DNA from: Nephthysia sp036513515
Lineage (GTDB): Bacteria; Chloroflexota; Dormibacteria; Dormibacterales; Dormibacteraceae
Assembly: GCA_036513515.1 (NCBI GenBank)
Contig: DATBYW010000079.1
Span: forward strand, 1-64,000
Direction of reading: 5' to 3'
DNA length: 64,000 nucleotides
The translations under genes and the position numbers were made by a program. Below, piece by piece: positions 1-8,608 of the stretch. The notes under the pieces were generated by a model. That model saw only the letters and a list, made by a program, of their open reading frames with translations. It was not told the DNA's origin and ran no database searches. How positions within the stretch are numbered: position 1 is the first letter of the stretch; each line of letters starts with the position of its first letter.

Positions 1-1
1 C

Positions 2-649
2 TCTCTGATTCCGGACGCCGCGCTGACTCGCTATGCAGCGGTCATGACCGAGTGCATCTACCAAGCGGCCAGAGAGCTGCAGGAGGAGATCACGGTCTGT
101 GCCGGGAAGCACGTGCTGGCGGAGCTGAAGCGCACGCTTTCGAGCCAGACCCGCACAGGCGTGACGCTGGCCGACCTCGATCACCAGAGCTACCTCCGCA
201 GGCTGAGCTCCTGCCGTCTGTTCGTGTCCTCGGCCGGTCTGCACGCCTCTTACGAAGCCTTCGCGCGCGGAGTGCCCTGCGCGTTCCTTCCGGCCCAGAA
301 CCTGAGCCAGGCCCTCGCCATCCCCAGGTACCGCGAGGCGGGGCTCCCCACCCCCGACTGGGACCAGGTTTATGGCCTCGACGGTCTTGTCGTCACGGCC
401 GAGCGCGAGGCGTGCCGCGAGATCGCACGATGCGTTGCACGTTTCGAACGCGACGAGGCTGCTCGCGTCGGGCTGGTCGGCTACCTGCGTGGTTGCTTTT
501 CCGAGCCGGAACTTCGGCGAAGATCAGAGGCCCAGGCCGGGTTCGTGCCGCAGTTTGCGGAACGCGGCGCAGCCCGGATAGGCCGCCATCTCGTTCAGCT
601 AATTGACCGGCGAACGCACCCGATGGAGTTGGCGCTCGCCCCTGGCTGA
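2..649 (+). CDS. Partial glycosyltransferase-like protein (5' end outside window)
   Basis: The reading frame is open from the left edge of the window, so this is the C-terminal part of a longer protein; the ATG at 44 is probably internal. The segment around V-F-V-S-S-A-G-L-H-A-S-Y-E-A-F-A-R-G-V-P, followed by a P-x-x-N-x-x-Q stretch, resembles the C-terminal nucleotide-sugar binding half of GT-B glycosyltransferases of the GT1/MurG type, where a His/Gly-rich turn, an E-A-x-x-x-G-V-P motif and a Gln bind the donor. Family and substrate cannot be fixed from the fragment. The next gene is convergent, 11 bases beyond the stop. Confidence 0.5.
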   Translation, partial: SLIPDAALTRYAAVMTECIYQAARELQEEITVCAGKHVLAELKRTLSSQTRTGVTLADLDHQSYLRRLSSCRLFVSSAGLHASYEAFARGVPCAFLPAQNLSQALAIPRYREAGLPTPDWDQVYGLDGLVVTAEREACREIARCVARFERDEAARVGLVGYLRGCFSEPELRRRSEAQAGFVPQFAERGAARIGRHLVQLIDRRTHPMELALAPG

Positions 650-660
650 CGAGGACGGCT

Positions 661-975
661 TTAACCCAGCTCGGGCGGCCGGCCGGCCTCCACGACGCGG
701 GTGGCGATGTCCTTCAGGGTTGCCACATCCGCCTCGTAGGCCGGGTCGTCGGGGTAGCCCTTCTCCCACCGAATCGCCAGCCTGCGCAGCTCGTCGGCGT
801 CGTAGGCAAGAGTGCCGCCTGGGAGTCTCTCCACCGCGTCGGCTGCGCGGCGGAACGCGGCAGCGACCTCTCGGGGCTTCTCCCTGTCGTTGCTTCCCTG
901 CGCCTCGAAGAGCGCCGTCTCCGCTTCCAGCAGGCTGGTATCCGCCTCGGTCTCGAACTCTCGCATCCCAGCCAC
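661..975 (-). CDS. Hypothetical protein, third gene of YCII-sigma operon
   Basis: This is a 104-residue acidic, helix-rich protein (many E, D and A residues) with no membrane segment or signal peptide and no family I recognise. It starts at GTG 975 or ATG 966, only 12 bases after the stop of the ECF sigma gene on the same strand, so it is probably the last gene of the YCII-sigma operon. The spaced leucines and charged residues suggest a small helical-bundle protein. No function is proposed. Confidence 0.55.
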   Translation of the reverse strand: MAGMREFETEADTSLLEAETALFEAQGSNDREKPREVAAAFRRAADAVERLPGGTLAYDADELRRLAIRWEKGYPDDPAYEADVATLKDIATRVVEAGRPPELG

Positions 976-987
976 TCTAACGACCAG

Positions 988-2226
988 TCAGGAGCGCCCG
1001 CTGCGCTCGGCGCACTCGGCCAGACGCTGCTCCAGGAAGCGCCGCTCGACGGGGTTCTGGGAGAGGGCGAGGGCCTCGCGGTAGGCCTCGGCAGCCTCCG
1101 CCCAGCGATCGAGCCGGCGCAGGAGATCGCCCCTGGCGGCGGGGAGCAGGTGATAGCCGGCCAGCTCGCCGGTCGCCGCGATCCGATCCATGATGGCCAG
1201 GCCGGCGGCGGGACCGCCGGCCATGGCCACCGCCACCGCTCGGTTCAGGTTCACCACCGGCGAGGGCGAGACCTCGAAGAGGCGATCGTAGAGCGCCGCG
1301 ATCTGCTGCCAGTCCGTCTCCCCAGCGGAGGTGGCCTCTGCGTGGACTGCGGCGATGGCCGCCTGGAGCAGGTAGGGACCCGGCGCAGACCTGCGCACCA
1401 GGGCCAGCTCCAGCAGCCTGGACCCTTCAACGATCTGCCGCGAGTCCCAGCGCGATCGATCCTGGTCGGCCAGGAGGACCAGGTTCCCATCGGGTCCGAG
1501 CCTGGCCGCGCGCCGCGAGTCCTGGAGGAGCATCAGGGCCAGCAGGGCGAGCACCTCCGGCTCGATGGGCATCAGCTCGACCAGCGTGCGGCCCAGCCGG
1601 ATCGCCTCGGCGCAGAGGTCGGCGCGGAGGAGGGTCTCGGCCGCCGTGGCGTAGTAGCCCTCGTTGAAGATCAGGTAGAGGGTGGCGAGGACGGCCTGCA
1701 CCCGCTCGGGCAGGGCGTCCGGGTCCGGAACGCGGTAGGGGATGCCGGCGCTGCGGATCTTGCGTTTGGCCCGCACCAGCCGCTGCGCCATGGTCGCCTG
1801 GGGTACCAGGAATGCGCGCGCGATCTCAGGCACCGTGAGGCCGCCGAGCAGGTTCAGGGTGAGAGCCACCTGAGCGTCGACCGAAAGCGCGGGATGGCAG
1901 CAGGTGAAGACCAGCGTCAGCCGGTCGTCGGCCACCTGAAGCTCGTCCTGGTCCGGGTCGATGCCGGCGCTTGCTTCTTCCTTGACCCGCCGTCTGCCTT
2001 CGCGACGGAGGCCGTCCAGCGCGCGGTTGCGCGCGGTGGTCATGATCCAGGCGGCGGGGTTGCGGGGCGCTCCGCCGGCGGGCCACACCTCCACCGCCGT
2101 GACGAACGCCGCTTGCACCGCCTCCTCGGCGGCGTCGATGTCGCCGAGGAGGCGGATGAGCGCAGACACCAACCGGCCGTACTCGAGCCGGAAGGTTTCC
2201 TCGATCTCAGGCTGGACCGAGGTCAG
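988..2226 (-). CDS. ECF RNA polymerase sigma factor, ECF42-like with C-terminal TPR-like extension
   Basis: This protein of about 410 residues has sigma region 2 near its N-terminus (L-E-Y-G-R-L-V-S-A-L-I-R-L-L-G-D then A-W-I-M-T-T-A-R-N-R-A-L-D), region 4 (helix-turn-helix in L-T-V-P-E-I-A-R-A-F-L-V-P) and a long C-terminal helical domain of about 220 residues. This layout matches ECF42 (DUF6596/SigJ-like) sigma factors, whose C-terminal TPR-like region is needed for activity. The upstream neighbour is a DGPF/YCII protein, the hallmark partner of ECF42. The start is uncertain: no ATG fits, and a CTG at 2226 overlaps the YCII stop. The frame extends to a GTG or ATG-type start at 2319, but that would overlap YCII by about 95 bases. 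Confidence 0.85.
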   Translation of the reverse strand: MTSVQPEIEETFRLEYGRLVSALIRLLGDIDAAEEAVQAAFVTAVEVWPAGGAPRNPAAWIMTTARNRALDGLRREGRRRVKEEASAGIDPDQDELQVADDRLTLVFTCCHPALSVDAQVALTLNLLGGLTVPEIARAFLVPQATMAQRLVRAKRKIRSAGIPYRVPDPDALPERVQAVLATLYLIFNEGYYATAAETLLRADLCAEAIRLGRTLVELMPIEPEVLALLALMLLQDSRRAARLGPDGNLVLLADQDRSRWDSRQIVEGSRLLELALVRRSAPGPYLLQAAIAAVHAEATSAGETDWQQIAALYDRLFEVSPSPVVNLNRAVAVAMAGGPAAGLAIMDRIAATGELAGYHLLPAARGDLLRRLDRWAEAAEAYREALALSQNPVERRFLEQRLAECAERSGRS

Positions 2227-2570
2227 TCGAACTCCATGACCGGCCTCACCTCGATGGCTCCGGAGCGAGCTCCCGGGATCTTGCTGGCCAGGTCGATCGC
2301 CTGGTCCAGGTCCTTGCAATTCAGCAGGTAGTATCCGCCCAGCTGCTCCTTGGTCTCGGCGAAGGGGCCGTCCGTGGTCGAGACCGTACCGTTGTTGACG
2401 CGCACGGTTGTCGCGGTCGAGCTCGGCTGGAGACCTTCCCCGCCCAGGTAAGTGCCGTTGTTCTTGATCATCTCCGTGTAGGCGCCGTATTCGGCCATCA
2501 TCTGGCGAGCTTCCCCCTCGGGGGGAGCCTCGGTCGACTCGGGGGTGTAGATCAGGGCCAGGTATCTCAT
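2223..2570 (-). CDS. DGPF-domain (YCII-related) protein, ECF42 partner
   Basis: This is a 115-residue protein beginning M-R-Y-L-A-L-I-Y, with the signature T-D-G-P-F-A-E-T-K-E-Q-L-G-G-Y-Y, the DGPF motif of YCII-related small dimeric alpha/beta proteins. The start at 2570 is chosen because AGGAGAAGTG lies immediately before that ATG; the frame continues upstream but without YCII similarity. It is transcribed ahead of the ECF sigma gene and overlaps or abuts its start, so translation is likely coupled. DGPF proteins are known to be encoded beside ECF42 sigma factors; their biochemical role is not settled. Confidence 0.9.
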   Translation of the reverse strand: MRYLALIYTPESTEAPPEGEARQMMAEYGAYTEMIKNNGTYLGGEGLQPSSTATTVRVNNGTVSTTDGPFAETKEQLGGYYLLNCKDLDQAIDLASKIPGARSGAIEVRPVMEFD

Positions 2571-2799
2571 CACTTCTCCTTGGAAGCTCGCGCGGCCGCC
2601 TCCGGCCGCTCTCATCCCTACGACGAACCGGGGGAGGCCGGAATCGACATCGCCGTAGATTTTCCGCCCCGGTCGGAGGAGATGCGTCCTGAAAGGCTCA
2701 CACCCCTTAACCGGGCGCTCCGGTGGTACGTCGGGCACCCCCGGCTAACTTCTTCTGCTCGCGACCCGGCCACAACGTGCCGGGGACAGGAGAACTTTC

Positions 2800-3414
2800 A
2801 TGGCAAGCATGGTTTCGTCAGGACCTGCATTCGCCGAGGGCCTTCCCAGACCCCCCTGGTGGCTGGTCCTGCTGCAGGGAATCGCATCGCTGATCATCGG
2901 GCTGCTGCTGCTCACGGAGACCGGGGTGACCGTCTTCTACCTGGTGGTCTTCCTGGGCGTCTACTGGCTGATCAGCGGCATCTTCGACCTGGTCAGCCTC
3001 TTCGTCGACCGTCGCCACTGGGGCTGGAAGGTGTTCAGCGGGGTCATCGGCATCGTTGCCGGCCTCGTCATCGTCCGCCACCCGGTCTGGTCGGCGGTCC
3101 TGGTACCCGTCACCCTGGTCTGGATCCTGGCCTTCATCGGCATCCTGATCGGAGTCACCCACATCATTCGGGCCTTCACAGGCGGTGGCTGGGGATCGGC
3201 AATCCTCGGCATCGTGAGCCTGCTCTTCGGCGTGATCCTGGCCTTCCGGCCGCTGGAGTCGCTGGTCGTACTCGTCCTGCTGGTCTCCGTCTGGGCTGTC
3301 GTGGGCGGCGCCGTGGCCATCGTCGTGTCGTTAGTGATGCTCTCGAAGTCCAACAAGTCCGAGCGTGAGACGCCGGCCGCCAGCGGCCAGGCGCAGCCGC
3401 TCCCCAACCCCTAA
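2800..3414 (+). CDS. HdeD family membrane protein
   Basis: This is a 204-residue integral membrane protein with about six hydrophobic segments and the HdeD/DUF308 layout: paired helices rich in G-I-x-x-I-V-x-G and a W-W-L-V-L-L-Q-G-I start. HdeD in E. coli is linked to acid resistance; in other phyla the role is unknown. The ATG at 2800 follows GGAG by about eight bases. The C-terminus is a short cytosolic tail rich in K, S, E and P. An AI-2E family permease follows after 12 bases, suggesting co-transcription with the next two transporter genes. Confidence 0.85.
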   Translation: MASMVSSGPAFAEGLPRPPWWLVLLQGIASLIIGLLLLTETGVTVFYLVVFLGVYWLISGIFDLVSLFVDRRHWGWKVFSGVIGIVAGLVIVRHPVWSAVLVPVTLVWILAFIGILIGVTHIIRAFTGGGWGSAILGIVSLLFGVILAFRPLESLVVLVLLVSVWAVVGGAVAIVVSLVMLSKSNKSERETPAASGQAQPLPNP

Positions 3415-3426
3415 CCACAAGATCTT

Positions 3427-4539
3427 TTGAACGCAACCGTCGTGGTGACCCGTCCCAGCATCCGCAACCTTTCGCTGGCCGGGCTCGTCGTGCTGGGCGC
3501 TGGGGCGCTGGCCATCATGGTCTGGCGCCTCAGCGACACGCTGCTCCTGATCCTCGCCGCGGTCATCCTCGGTGAGGGACTCCGGCCTGCGATTCAGAGC
3601 CTTCAGCGCCGCGGCCTGCCCTTCGGCATAGCGACCGGGCTGATCTACCTGGCACTCACGATCGCGATCGTCCTGCTGCTGATCGCCATGGCGCGACCGC
3701 TGGTCTCCCAGAGCACCCAGCTGGCGCAGACGCTGCCCAGCTACCAGCGACAGATCCAGGGCAACGTGACGCTGATCCTGGCCCGGCTGCACGTGGACAG
3801 CGCTCAGCTGTCCTCGCTTACGGGCATGCTGGTGTCCTCGCTCGGTTCGGTGAGCAAAGAAGCGCTCGGGCTCGGAGGAGCCCTGGTCAAGGCCTTGTTC
3901 GACGTGGTCACTATCGTCCTGCTGAGCGTCTTCTGGCTCACCGCCCGCCGGGACCTGCGACCCTGGCTGATGGAGCTCTTCAGCGAGCGTCACCAGCCGA
4001 AGGCCGGCAAGGTGATCGACGACGTGGCCGGCACCTTCGCCGGCTACGTGCGGGGCGTTGCCGCGAACATGATCGCGATCGGGCTCCTCGCCTTCGCCGT
4101 CTGCTGGGCGCTGCGCCTTCCCGCCCCGCTCCTGCTGGGGGTGGCGGCCGGCCTGGCCGAGCTGATCCCTCTGGTGGGACCCTTCCTGGGGGCGGTGCCG
4201 GCGGTGCTGCTCGGCTTCACGGTGGCTCCCTTCTATCCCCTGCTGGTGGCCGCCTGCTTCCTCGTCATCCAGCAGCTGGAGTCCAACCTCTTCACCCCTC
4301 TCGTCATGCGTCGTGCCGTGGGTGTCCGTCCTTTCGTCCTCCTGGGCGCGCTCCTGGTCGGCAGCGCCCTGGCGGGGCTGCTGGGAGCGCTTGTCGCCGT
4401 GCCCGTTGCAGCGGCGATCCAGATCGTGATCCTCGACGTGGCCCTGCCGGCGGTCCAGAACGGCCGTCCGCGCACCGCCACGGAGGTCCACACGGGAGCT
4501 GAACGGGCCGCGCCTCGCCTCGAGGAGGCCGGGGCGTGA
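3427..4539 (+). CDS. AI-2E family transporter (PerM-like permease)
   Basis: This is a 370-residue membrane protein with paired N-terminal hydrophobic helices, a hydrophilic segment of about 60 residues (around 95-150), then helices carrying the family features G-Y-V-R-G-V, a P-L-L-L-G-V-A-A-G-L-A-E-L-I-P-L-V-G-P-F turn and Q-Q-L-E-S-N-L-F-T-P. These fit the AI-2E/PerM/YdgG family; real substrates vary and are mostly unknown. The start is TTG at 3427. The last four bases (GTGA) overlap the start of the MFS gene, implying translational coupling. Confidence 0.88.
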   Translation: MNATVVVTRPSIRNLSLAGLVVLGAGALAIMVWRLSDTLLLILAAVILGEGLRPAIQSLQRRGLPFGIATGLIYLALTIAIVLLLIAMARPLVSQSTQLAQTLPSYQRQIQGNVTLILARLHVDSAQLSSLTGMLVSSLGSVSKEALGLGGALVKALFDVVTIVLLSVFWLTARRDLRPWLMELFSERHQPKAGKVIDDVAGTFAGYVRGVAANMIAIGLLAFAVCWALRLPAPLLLGVAAGLAELIPLVGPFLGAVPAVLLGFTVAPFYPLLVAACFLVIQQLESNLFTPLVMRRAVGVRPFVLLGALLVGSALAGLLGALVAVPVAAAIQIVILDVALPAVQNGRPRTATEVHTGAERAAPRLEEAGA

Positions 4540-6095
4540 GCACTACCCAGCTCGCCGCTCGGGTCACGGCCAGTCCGGGCCAGGGCGCCGTCCGCCTCAG
4601 CATCGTCGCCATGGGCCTGGGCTACGCGATCACAGGCGCCGACCCCACGATCCTTTCCACAAACCTGGTCAAGGTCGAGCACGGGCTTCAGCTGTCGAGC
4701 AACACGGGAAGCTTCATGGCCAGCCTGGCCACGCTGAGCCTGGCAGCCACCATCCTCGGTGCCGGCACGCTCGGTGACCTCTACGGCAAGAAGCGGCTGT
4801 TCGTCTACGGCCTGGTCGGCACCATCGTGTTCGACCTGCTGGCGGCGGCCGCCCCCAACGCGGCTGTGCTGCTGATCGCCAGGGCGCTTGTCGGAGTTTC
4901 CTTCGCCCTGCTGCTGGGACTCTCGCTCGCCATCGTCAGCGCCTCGGTACCGGGCGAGAAGCGAGCGGGCGCCATCGGCACCTACCTGGCTTCAGCCTTC
5001 ATCGTCTCCGCCCCGATGCCGCTGATCGGTTCGGCGCTCGCGGACGCCTTTGGTTGGCGCACGCTCTTCCTGGTCGCCCCCCTCTTTGCCCTGGTCACGC
5101 TCCCCCTGGTGCTCCGCTACACGCCGGAGATCCCGGCGACCCCCGGCCGCCCTCTGGACGTGACGGGGATCGTGGCCGCCGCCGTGATGCTGCTCAGCCT
5201 GGTCTTCGGCATCTCGCAGCTGCAGGGTGGCCTGACCTCGACGTCGGTGGTTCCGATCGTGGTGGCGGTGGTCGCCGGCGCCTTCTTCGTCTGGTGGGAG
5301 TTCCGAACGGCGCACCCGGCGCTGGACATCGGTCTCTTTCGCCAGCGGAACTTCTCGGTGGCGGTCGCGGCCGGCATCGCCTTCAACTTCCTGACCGGTG
5401 GGCTGACGGTCGTGATCGGGTACTACGTGGTCGCCGTCAAGGGCGACTCAACCTTCACCACTGCCCTCTTCTTCCTGCCTGCCGCCGCGGCCCAGGCCGT
5501 CTCGGCGGTGCTTGCCGGGCGGCTGGTGCAGCGCCGGTCGGCCCGCCTGACGATGGCCCTGGGCCTGGGCTTTTTGATCGCGGCCTGCCTGGTCTACGCG
5601 GTGCTCCGCCAGTCCACGCCGCTGATCGTGCTGGGACTTGCCATGGTGCTGATGAGCGTCGGCAACGCGTTCACCCAGACGCCCGAATCGGACCTCATGA
5701 TGTCCTCGGCTCCGCCCGAGCAGGGCGGCTCGGTGGCTGCGGTCAAGTCCGGTATCGGTCAGGCCTTCTACTCCTTGGGACCCAGCGTCATGACGCTTCT
5801 GGTCGGAGGGTTCTTCCTGGCCCGCTGGCACGGGGAGCTGGCGAAGCGTGGCTATTCCACAGAGCAGGCGGACCAGGCCCTCCAGACGGCGCAGAGCTCC
5901 ATAGAGGGACACCTGGGGGCCAGCAGCTCGCTCAACCCCGACCTGCTCAACCAGATCGTGCTGGGCGCACAGAACGTGCTCGCCGGCGCCATCAGCACGA
6001 CCTGCCTGATCATCGCCGTCATCCCGGTGATCGCCCTGCTGGTGACCTGGCTCGGCCTTCGCGACGCGAAGCGGCCGAGGCTGCGCCGCGCCTGA
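4536..6095 (+). CDS. MFS transporter, DHA2-type drug/proton antiporter
   Basis: This is a 519-residue transporter with about 14 predicted membrane helices, the MFS motif A in the loop G-D-L-Y-G-K-K-R, and a central pair of extra helices typical of the 14-TM DHA2 (EmrB/QacA-like) branch. A loop of about 60 residues near residues 430-480 lies before the last helix. It starts with GTG at 4536 inside the stop codon of the AI-2E gene (GTGA overlap). It probably exports hydrophobic compounds, but the substrate is unknown. The amidohydrolase gene follows after 39 bases on the same strand. Confidence 0.88.
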   Translation: MSTTQLAARVTASPGQGAVRLSIVAMGLGYAITGADPTILSTNLVKVEHGLQLSSNTGSFMASLATLSLAATILGAGTLGDLYGKKRLFVYGLVGTIVFDLLAAAAPNAAVLLIARALVGVSFALLLGLSLAIVSASVPGEKRAGAIGTYLASAFIVSAPMPLIGSALADAFGWRTLFLVAPLFALVTLPLVLRYTPEIPATPGRPLDVTGIVAAAVMLLSLVFGISQLQGGLTSTSVVPIVVAVVAGAFFVWWEFRTAHPALDIGLFRQRNFSVAVAAGIAFNFLTGGLTVVIGYYVVAVKGDSTFTTALFFLPAAAAQAVSAVLAGRLVQRRSARLTMALGLGFLIAACLVYAVLRQSTPLIVLGLAMVLMSVGNAFTQTPESDLMMSSAPPEQGGSVAAVKSGIGQAFYSLGPSVMTLLVGGFFLARWHGELAKRGYSTEQADQALQTAQSSIEGHLGASSSLNPDLLNQIVLGAQNVLAGAISTTCLIIAVIPVIALLVTWLGLRDAKRPRLRRA

Positions 6096-6134
6096 GAGAA
6101 CTTTCTCCCTCATCTACTCAACCGGAGGTTTCCC

Positions 6135-7760
6135 ATGTCCACCGACCTCGTCTTCGTCAACGCGGAAGTCATCACCATGGAGCGCGGCCGGCCGCATGCG
6201 GAGGCCGTCGCGGTCGCCGGCGGGAGGATCGTCGCCGTAGGCGCCACCGATTCCATGCGTGCGCTCGCCAATGGCGCTCAGGTGGTTGACCTGAAGGGAC
6301 GGACCCTGCTCCCGGGCTTCGTCGAGGCCCATGGCCACCCAACGCTCGAGATCATGACGGTGCTGCCCCCGACGGTGGACATCAGGCCCTTCTTCGTCCA
6401 CGACCACGACGAGGTGGTGGCCAAGATCAAAGAAACGCTTGCCGCGCTGCCTCCAGGCACCCTGCAGGCCTTCTACGGTTACGACCCGGTGCTCTGCCCA
6501 GGCGCGCACAAGCTGGAGCGCGGAGAGCTGGACGCCATCGCGCCAGACCATCCCATCGTGGTCCTGAACAACAGCGGCCACGCGGGCTATGCCAACACCC
6601 GGATGCTGGCCGCGGCCGGAATCAACCGGGACACCCCCGATCCGGTGGGATCGCAGTACGAGCGGGACTCCGCGGGCGAGCCGACCGGCGTGGCGCTGGA
6701 GACCGCGGCCCTGATCGCCCTCACCAAGCCCTACTTCGAGCGGGTCATGGCCGAATCCTCGATGCCAGACCTGCTCCGCCGCGAATTCGAGATGTACGCC
6801 CGCGCCGGCGTCACGACCGCGAGCGACATGGCCTTCGACCGGCAGAGCCGTCCTCTTTTCGCCAGCTATTCCGGTACTCAAGGCGCTCTCACCCGCATCG
6901 TCACCTACGAGAAGTCGGACGGCGGCCTGAAGAGTGACGTCTCACCAGGCTGGGGCGATGACATGTTCCGGCAGGCGGGCATCAAGCTCTGGGCCGACGG
7001 CTCGCCCTGGATCGGCAACATCGCGACTACCTTCCCTTACCTGTGCACCGGCATGACCGAGGCCATGGGCCTCAAGTGCGGCCACATCGGCCACGCCAAC
7101 TACACGCCGGAGCAGATCCACGAGGTCTGCGAGGCCTACTTCCCGAGCGGCTGGCAGCTGGCCATCCACGTGCACGGGGACGCCATCGCCGACTCGGTGC
7201 TCGACGCCTACGACGACGTGCTGAGTGGGCATCCTCGCCCGGACCACCGCCTCCGGATGGAGCACTGCGGAGCGCTCAGGGCTGACCAGTACGAGCGAGC
7301 CGGGCGCCTGGGCATCACCTGCAGCCTCTTCCCAGCCCACATCTACTACTTTGGAGACGCGCTGGCCGACGGCCTCTTCGGCGAGGCGGTGGCGGCGAAC
7401 TGGGTCAGCGCTCGATCAGCCCTCGACGCTGGGATCAAGATCTCGCTCCACAACGACGCCCCGGTCACGCCGGAATCCCCGCTGCTGAACATGCAGACGG
7501 CGGTGACGCGGAGGGCGCGCGGTAGCGGCAGGGTGCTGGGGCCGGAGCATCGGATCACCCCGCTCGAGGCTCTACGAGCCCAGACCATCGACGCCGCCTG
7601 GCAGCTCTTCATGGAGGACAGGGTCGGATCGATCACGCCGGGCAAGTTTGCGGACCTGGTCGTGCTCGACGGCAACCCGCTGGCCACCGATCCGGAGCGC
7701 CTCAGCGAGCTGAATGTGGTGGAGACCTACCTCGGTGGGCGCCAGGTCCACCAGGCCTGA
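6135..7760 (+). CDS. Amidohydrolase, YtcJ-like (Amidohydro_3)
   Basis: This is a 541-residue metal-dependent hydrolase. The N-terminal beta-sandwich strand (L-V-F-V-N-A-E-V-I-T-M) is followed by the metal-binding G-F-V-E-A-H-G-H motif (about residue 65). Later come A-I-H-V-H-G-D, R-M-E-H-C-G and the catalytic Asp in S-L-H-N-D-A-P-V-T-P, and the C-terminal sandwich strand with P-G-K-F-A-D-L-V-V-L-D. Length and motif order match YtcJ/exoenzyme-type imidazolonepropionase-like amidohydrolases; the substrate is unknown. ATG 6135 has GGAGG eight bases upstream. No signal peptide is visible. Confidence 0.92.
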   Translation: MSTDLVFVNAEVITMERGRPHAEAVAVAGGRIVAVGATDSMRALANGAQVVDLKGRTLLPGFVEAHGHPTLEIMTVLPPTVDIRPFFVHDHDEVVAKIKETLAALPPGTLQAFYGYDPVLCPGAHKLERGELDAIAPDHPIVVLNNSGHAGYANTRMLAAAGINRDTPDPVGSQYERDSAGEPTGVALETAALIALTKPYFERVMAESSMPDLLRREFEMYARAGVTTASDMAFDRQSRPLFASYSGTQGALTRIVTYEKSDGGLKSDVSPGWGDDMFRQAGIKLWADGSPWIGNIATTFPYLCTGMTEAMGLKCGHIGHANYTPEQIHEVCEAYFPSGWQLAIHVHGDAIADSVLDAYDDVLSGHPRPDHRLRMEHCGALRADQYERAGRLGITCSLFPAHIYYFGDALADGLFGEAVAANWVSARSALDAGIKISLHNDAPVTPESPLLNMQTAVTRRARGSGRVLGPEHRITPLEALRAQTIDAAWQLFMEDRVGSITPGKFADLVVLDGNPLATDPERLSELNVVETYLGGRQVHQA

Positions 7761-7762
7761 GC

Positions 7763-7783
7763 GGTCCCCGGTAGCCGGGGACC
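7763..7783 (+). terminator. Hairpin after amidohydrolase gene
   Basis: A perfect 9-bp inverted repeat (GGTCCCCGG / CCGGGGACC) with a TAG loop lies three bases after the amidohydrolase stop. There is no T-tract, so it is either a Rho-independent-like hairpin of the kind common in high-GC genomes or an mRNA 3' stabiliser. Confidence 0.6.
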
Positions 7784-7822
7784 CGACCGGGACGTGCGGC
7801 TGGAGCTGCGGACCCTAAAGGG

Positions 7823-8512
7823 GTGGCCGCGCTCCTGGCCCACGTCCTGCCGCTGGCCGTGATCGGCGCCCTGATGCCGACCCGGCTGGCGATGGTGGCG
7901 GTCCTGCTCGGCAGCCACCGACCGCGAGCCAACGCCATCGCCTTCTCGGTCGCCTGCACGGCGGGCTATCTGGTCGTGGCGCTGCTCTCGGGGGTGGCGA
8001 GGACGGCCGCGAGCCGCCTGGTCGGGGTGGCACCCCACTCACTGGCGCCACTCGAGCTGCTGCTGGGTCTCGGGTTCCTCGCCGTCCTGGCCTTGACCCT
8101 GCTCAGGAGACCGCGGTCTCGGACCGGCTCCTCGCGGCTGGCGGAAAAACTCGGCGGGATCCGGCCCCAGCGGGCGGCGCTGATGGGGCTGGGGCTCGGC
8201 GCCCTGAGCCTTCGCAACGTTGCAGTGCTCCTGGAGGTCGCGACGCTGGCCGTGGAGAGCGGTCTCGGGAGCACCGTCCTGGTGGGGATGCTCTCGCTCA
8301 CGGTCCTGATCTTCTCGCTGCCCATGCTGCTGCCCATCGCGGCCTATCTCCTCGTCAGCGACCGGATCATGCCCGTTCTGGCGAGCGCCCGCGCGTCCCT
8401 GGAAAGCAACGCTCACTGGATCACAGTGGTCGTCACCGGACTGCTGGGCGCCTACCTGACCGCCCGAGGCGCGCTCGGCTTTTTCTCTTTTTCGGTGCCG
8501 GGCTCGTACTAG
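7823..8512 (+). CDS. GAP-family (Sap/LysE-like) membrane protein
   Basis: This is a 229-residue protein with six hydrophobic segments. N-terminal P-L-A-V-I-G-A-L-M-P-T-R and a central charged loop of R, S and G (around residues 95-115) fit the GAP family (sulfolipid/peptidoglycolipid addressing protein), a LysE-superfamily exporter group. In mycobacteria, members move glycolipids; the cargo here is unknown. The GTG start at 7823 has no strong Shine-Dalgarno. The gene stands alone between a hairpin and the secreted phosphoesterase gene. Confidence 0.7.
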   Translation: MAALLAHVLPLAVIGALMPTRLAMVAVLLGSHRPRANAIAFSVACTAGYLVVALLSGVARTAASRLVGVAPHSLAPLELLLGLGFLAVLALTLLRRPRSRTGSSRLAEKLGGIRPQRAALMGLGLGALSLRNVAVLLEVATLAVESGLGSTVLVGMLSLTVLIFSLPMLLPIAAYLLVSDRIMPVLASARASLESNAHWITVVVTGLLGAYLTARGALGFFSFSVPGSY

Positions 8513-8608
8513 ATCAGCGGTGGGAAGAGTCCGGCGGCAGGGGGATCGCCGGTAGGAACGCGTCCGGACGGCGAGGGCGCCGGCCAGGGCGATGCGGGGG
8601 GATATCTG

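Noticed and set aside
3331..4491. Long minus-strand ORF opposite the AI-2E permease
   Set aside because: Low-complexity product rich in Q, R, H and D, with no start signal; it is an antisense shadow of a clear membrane protein.
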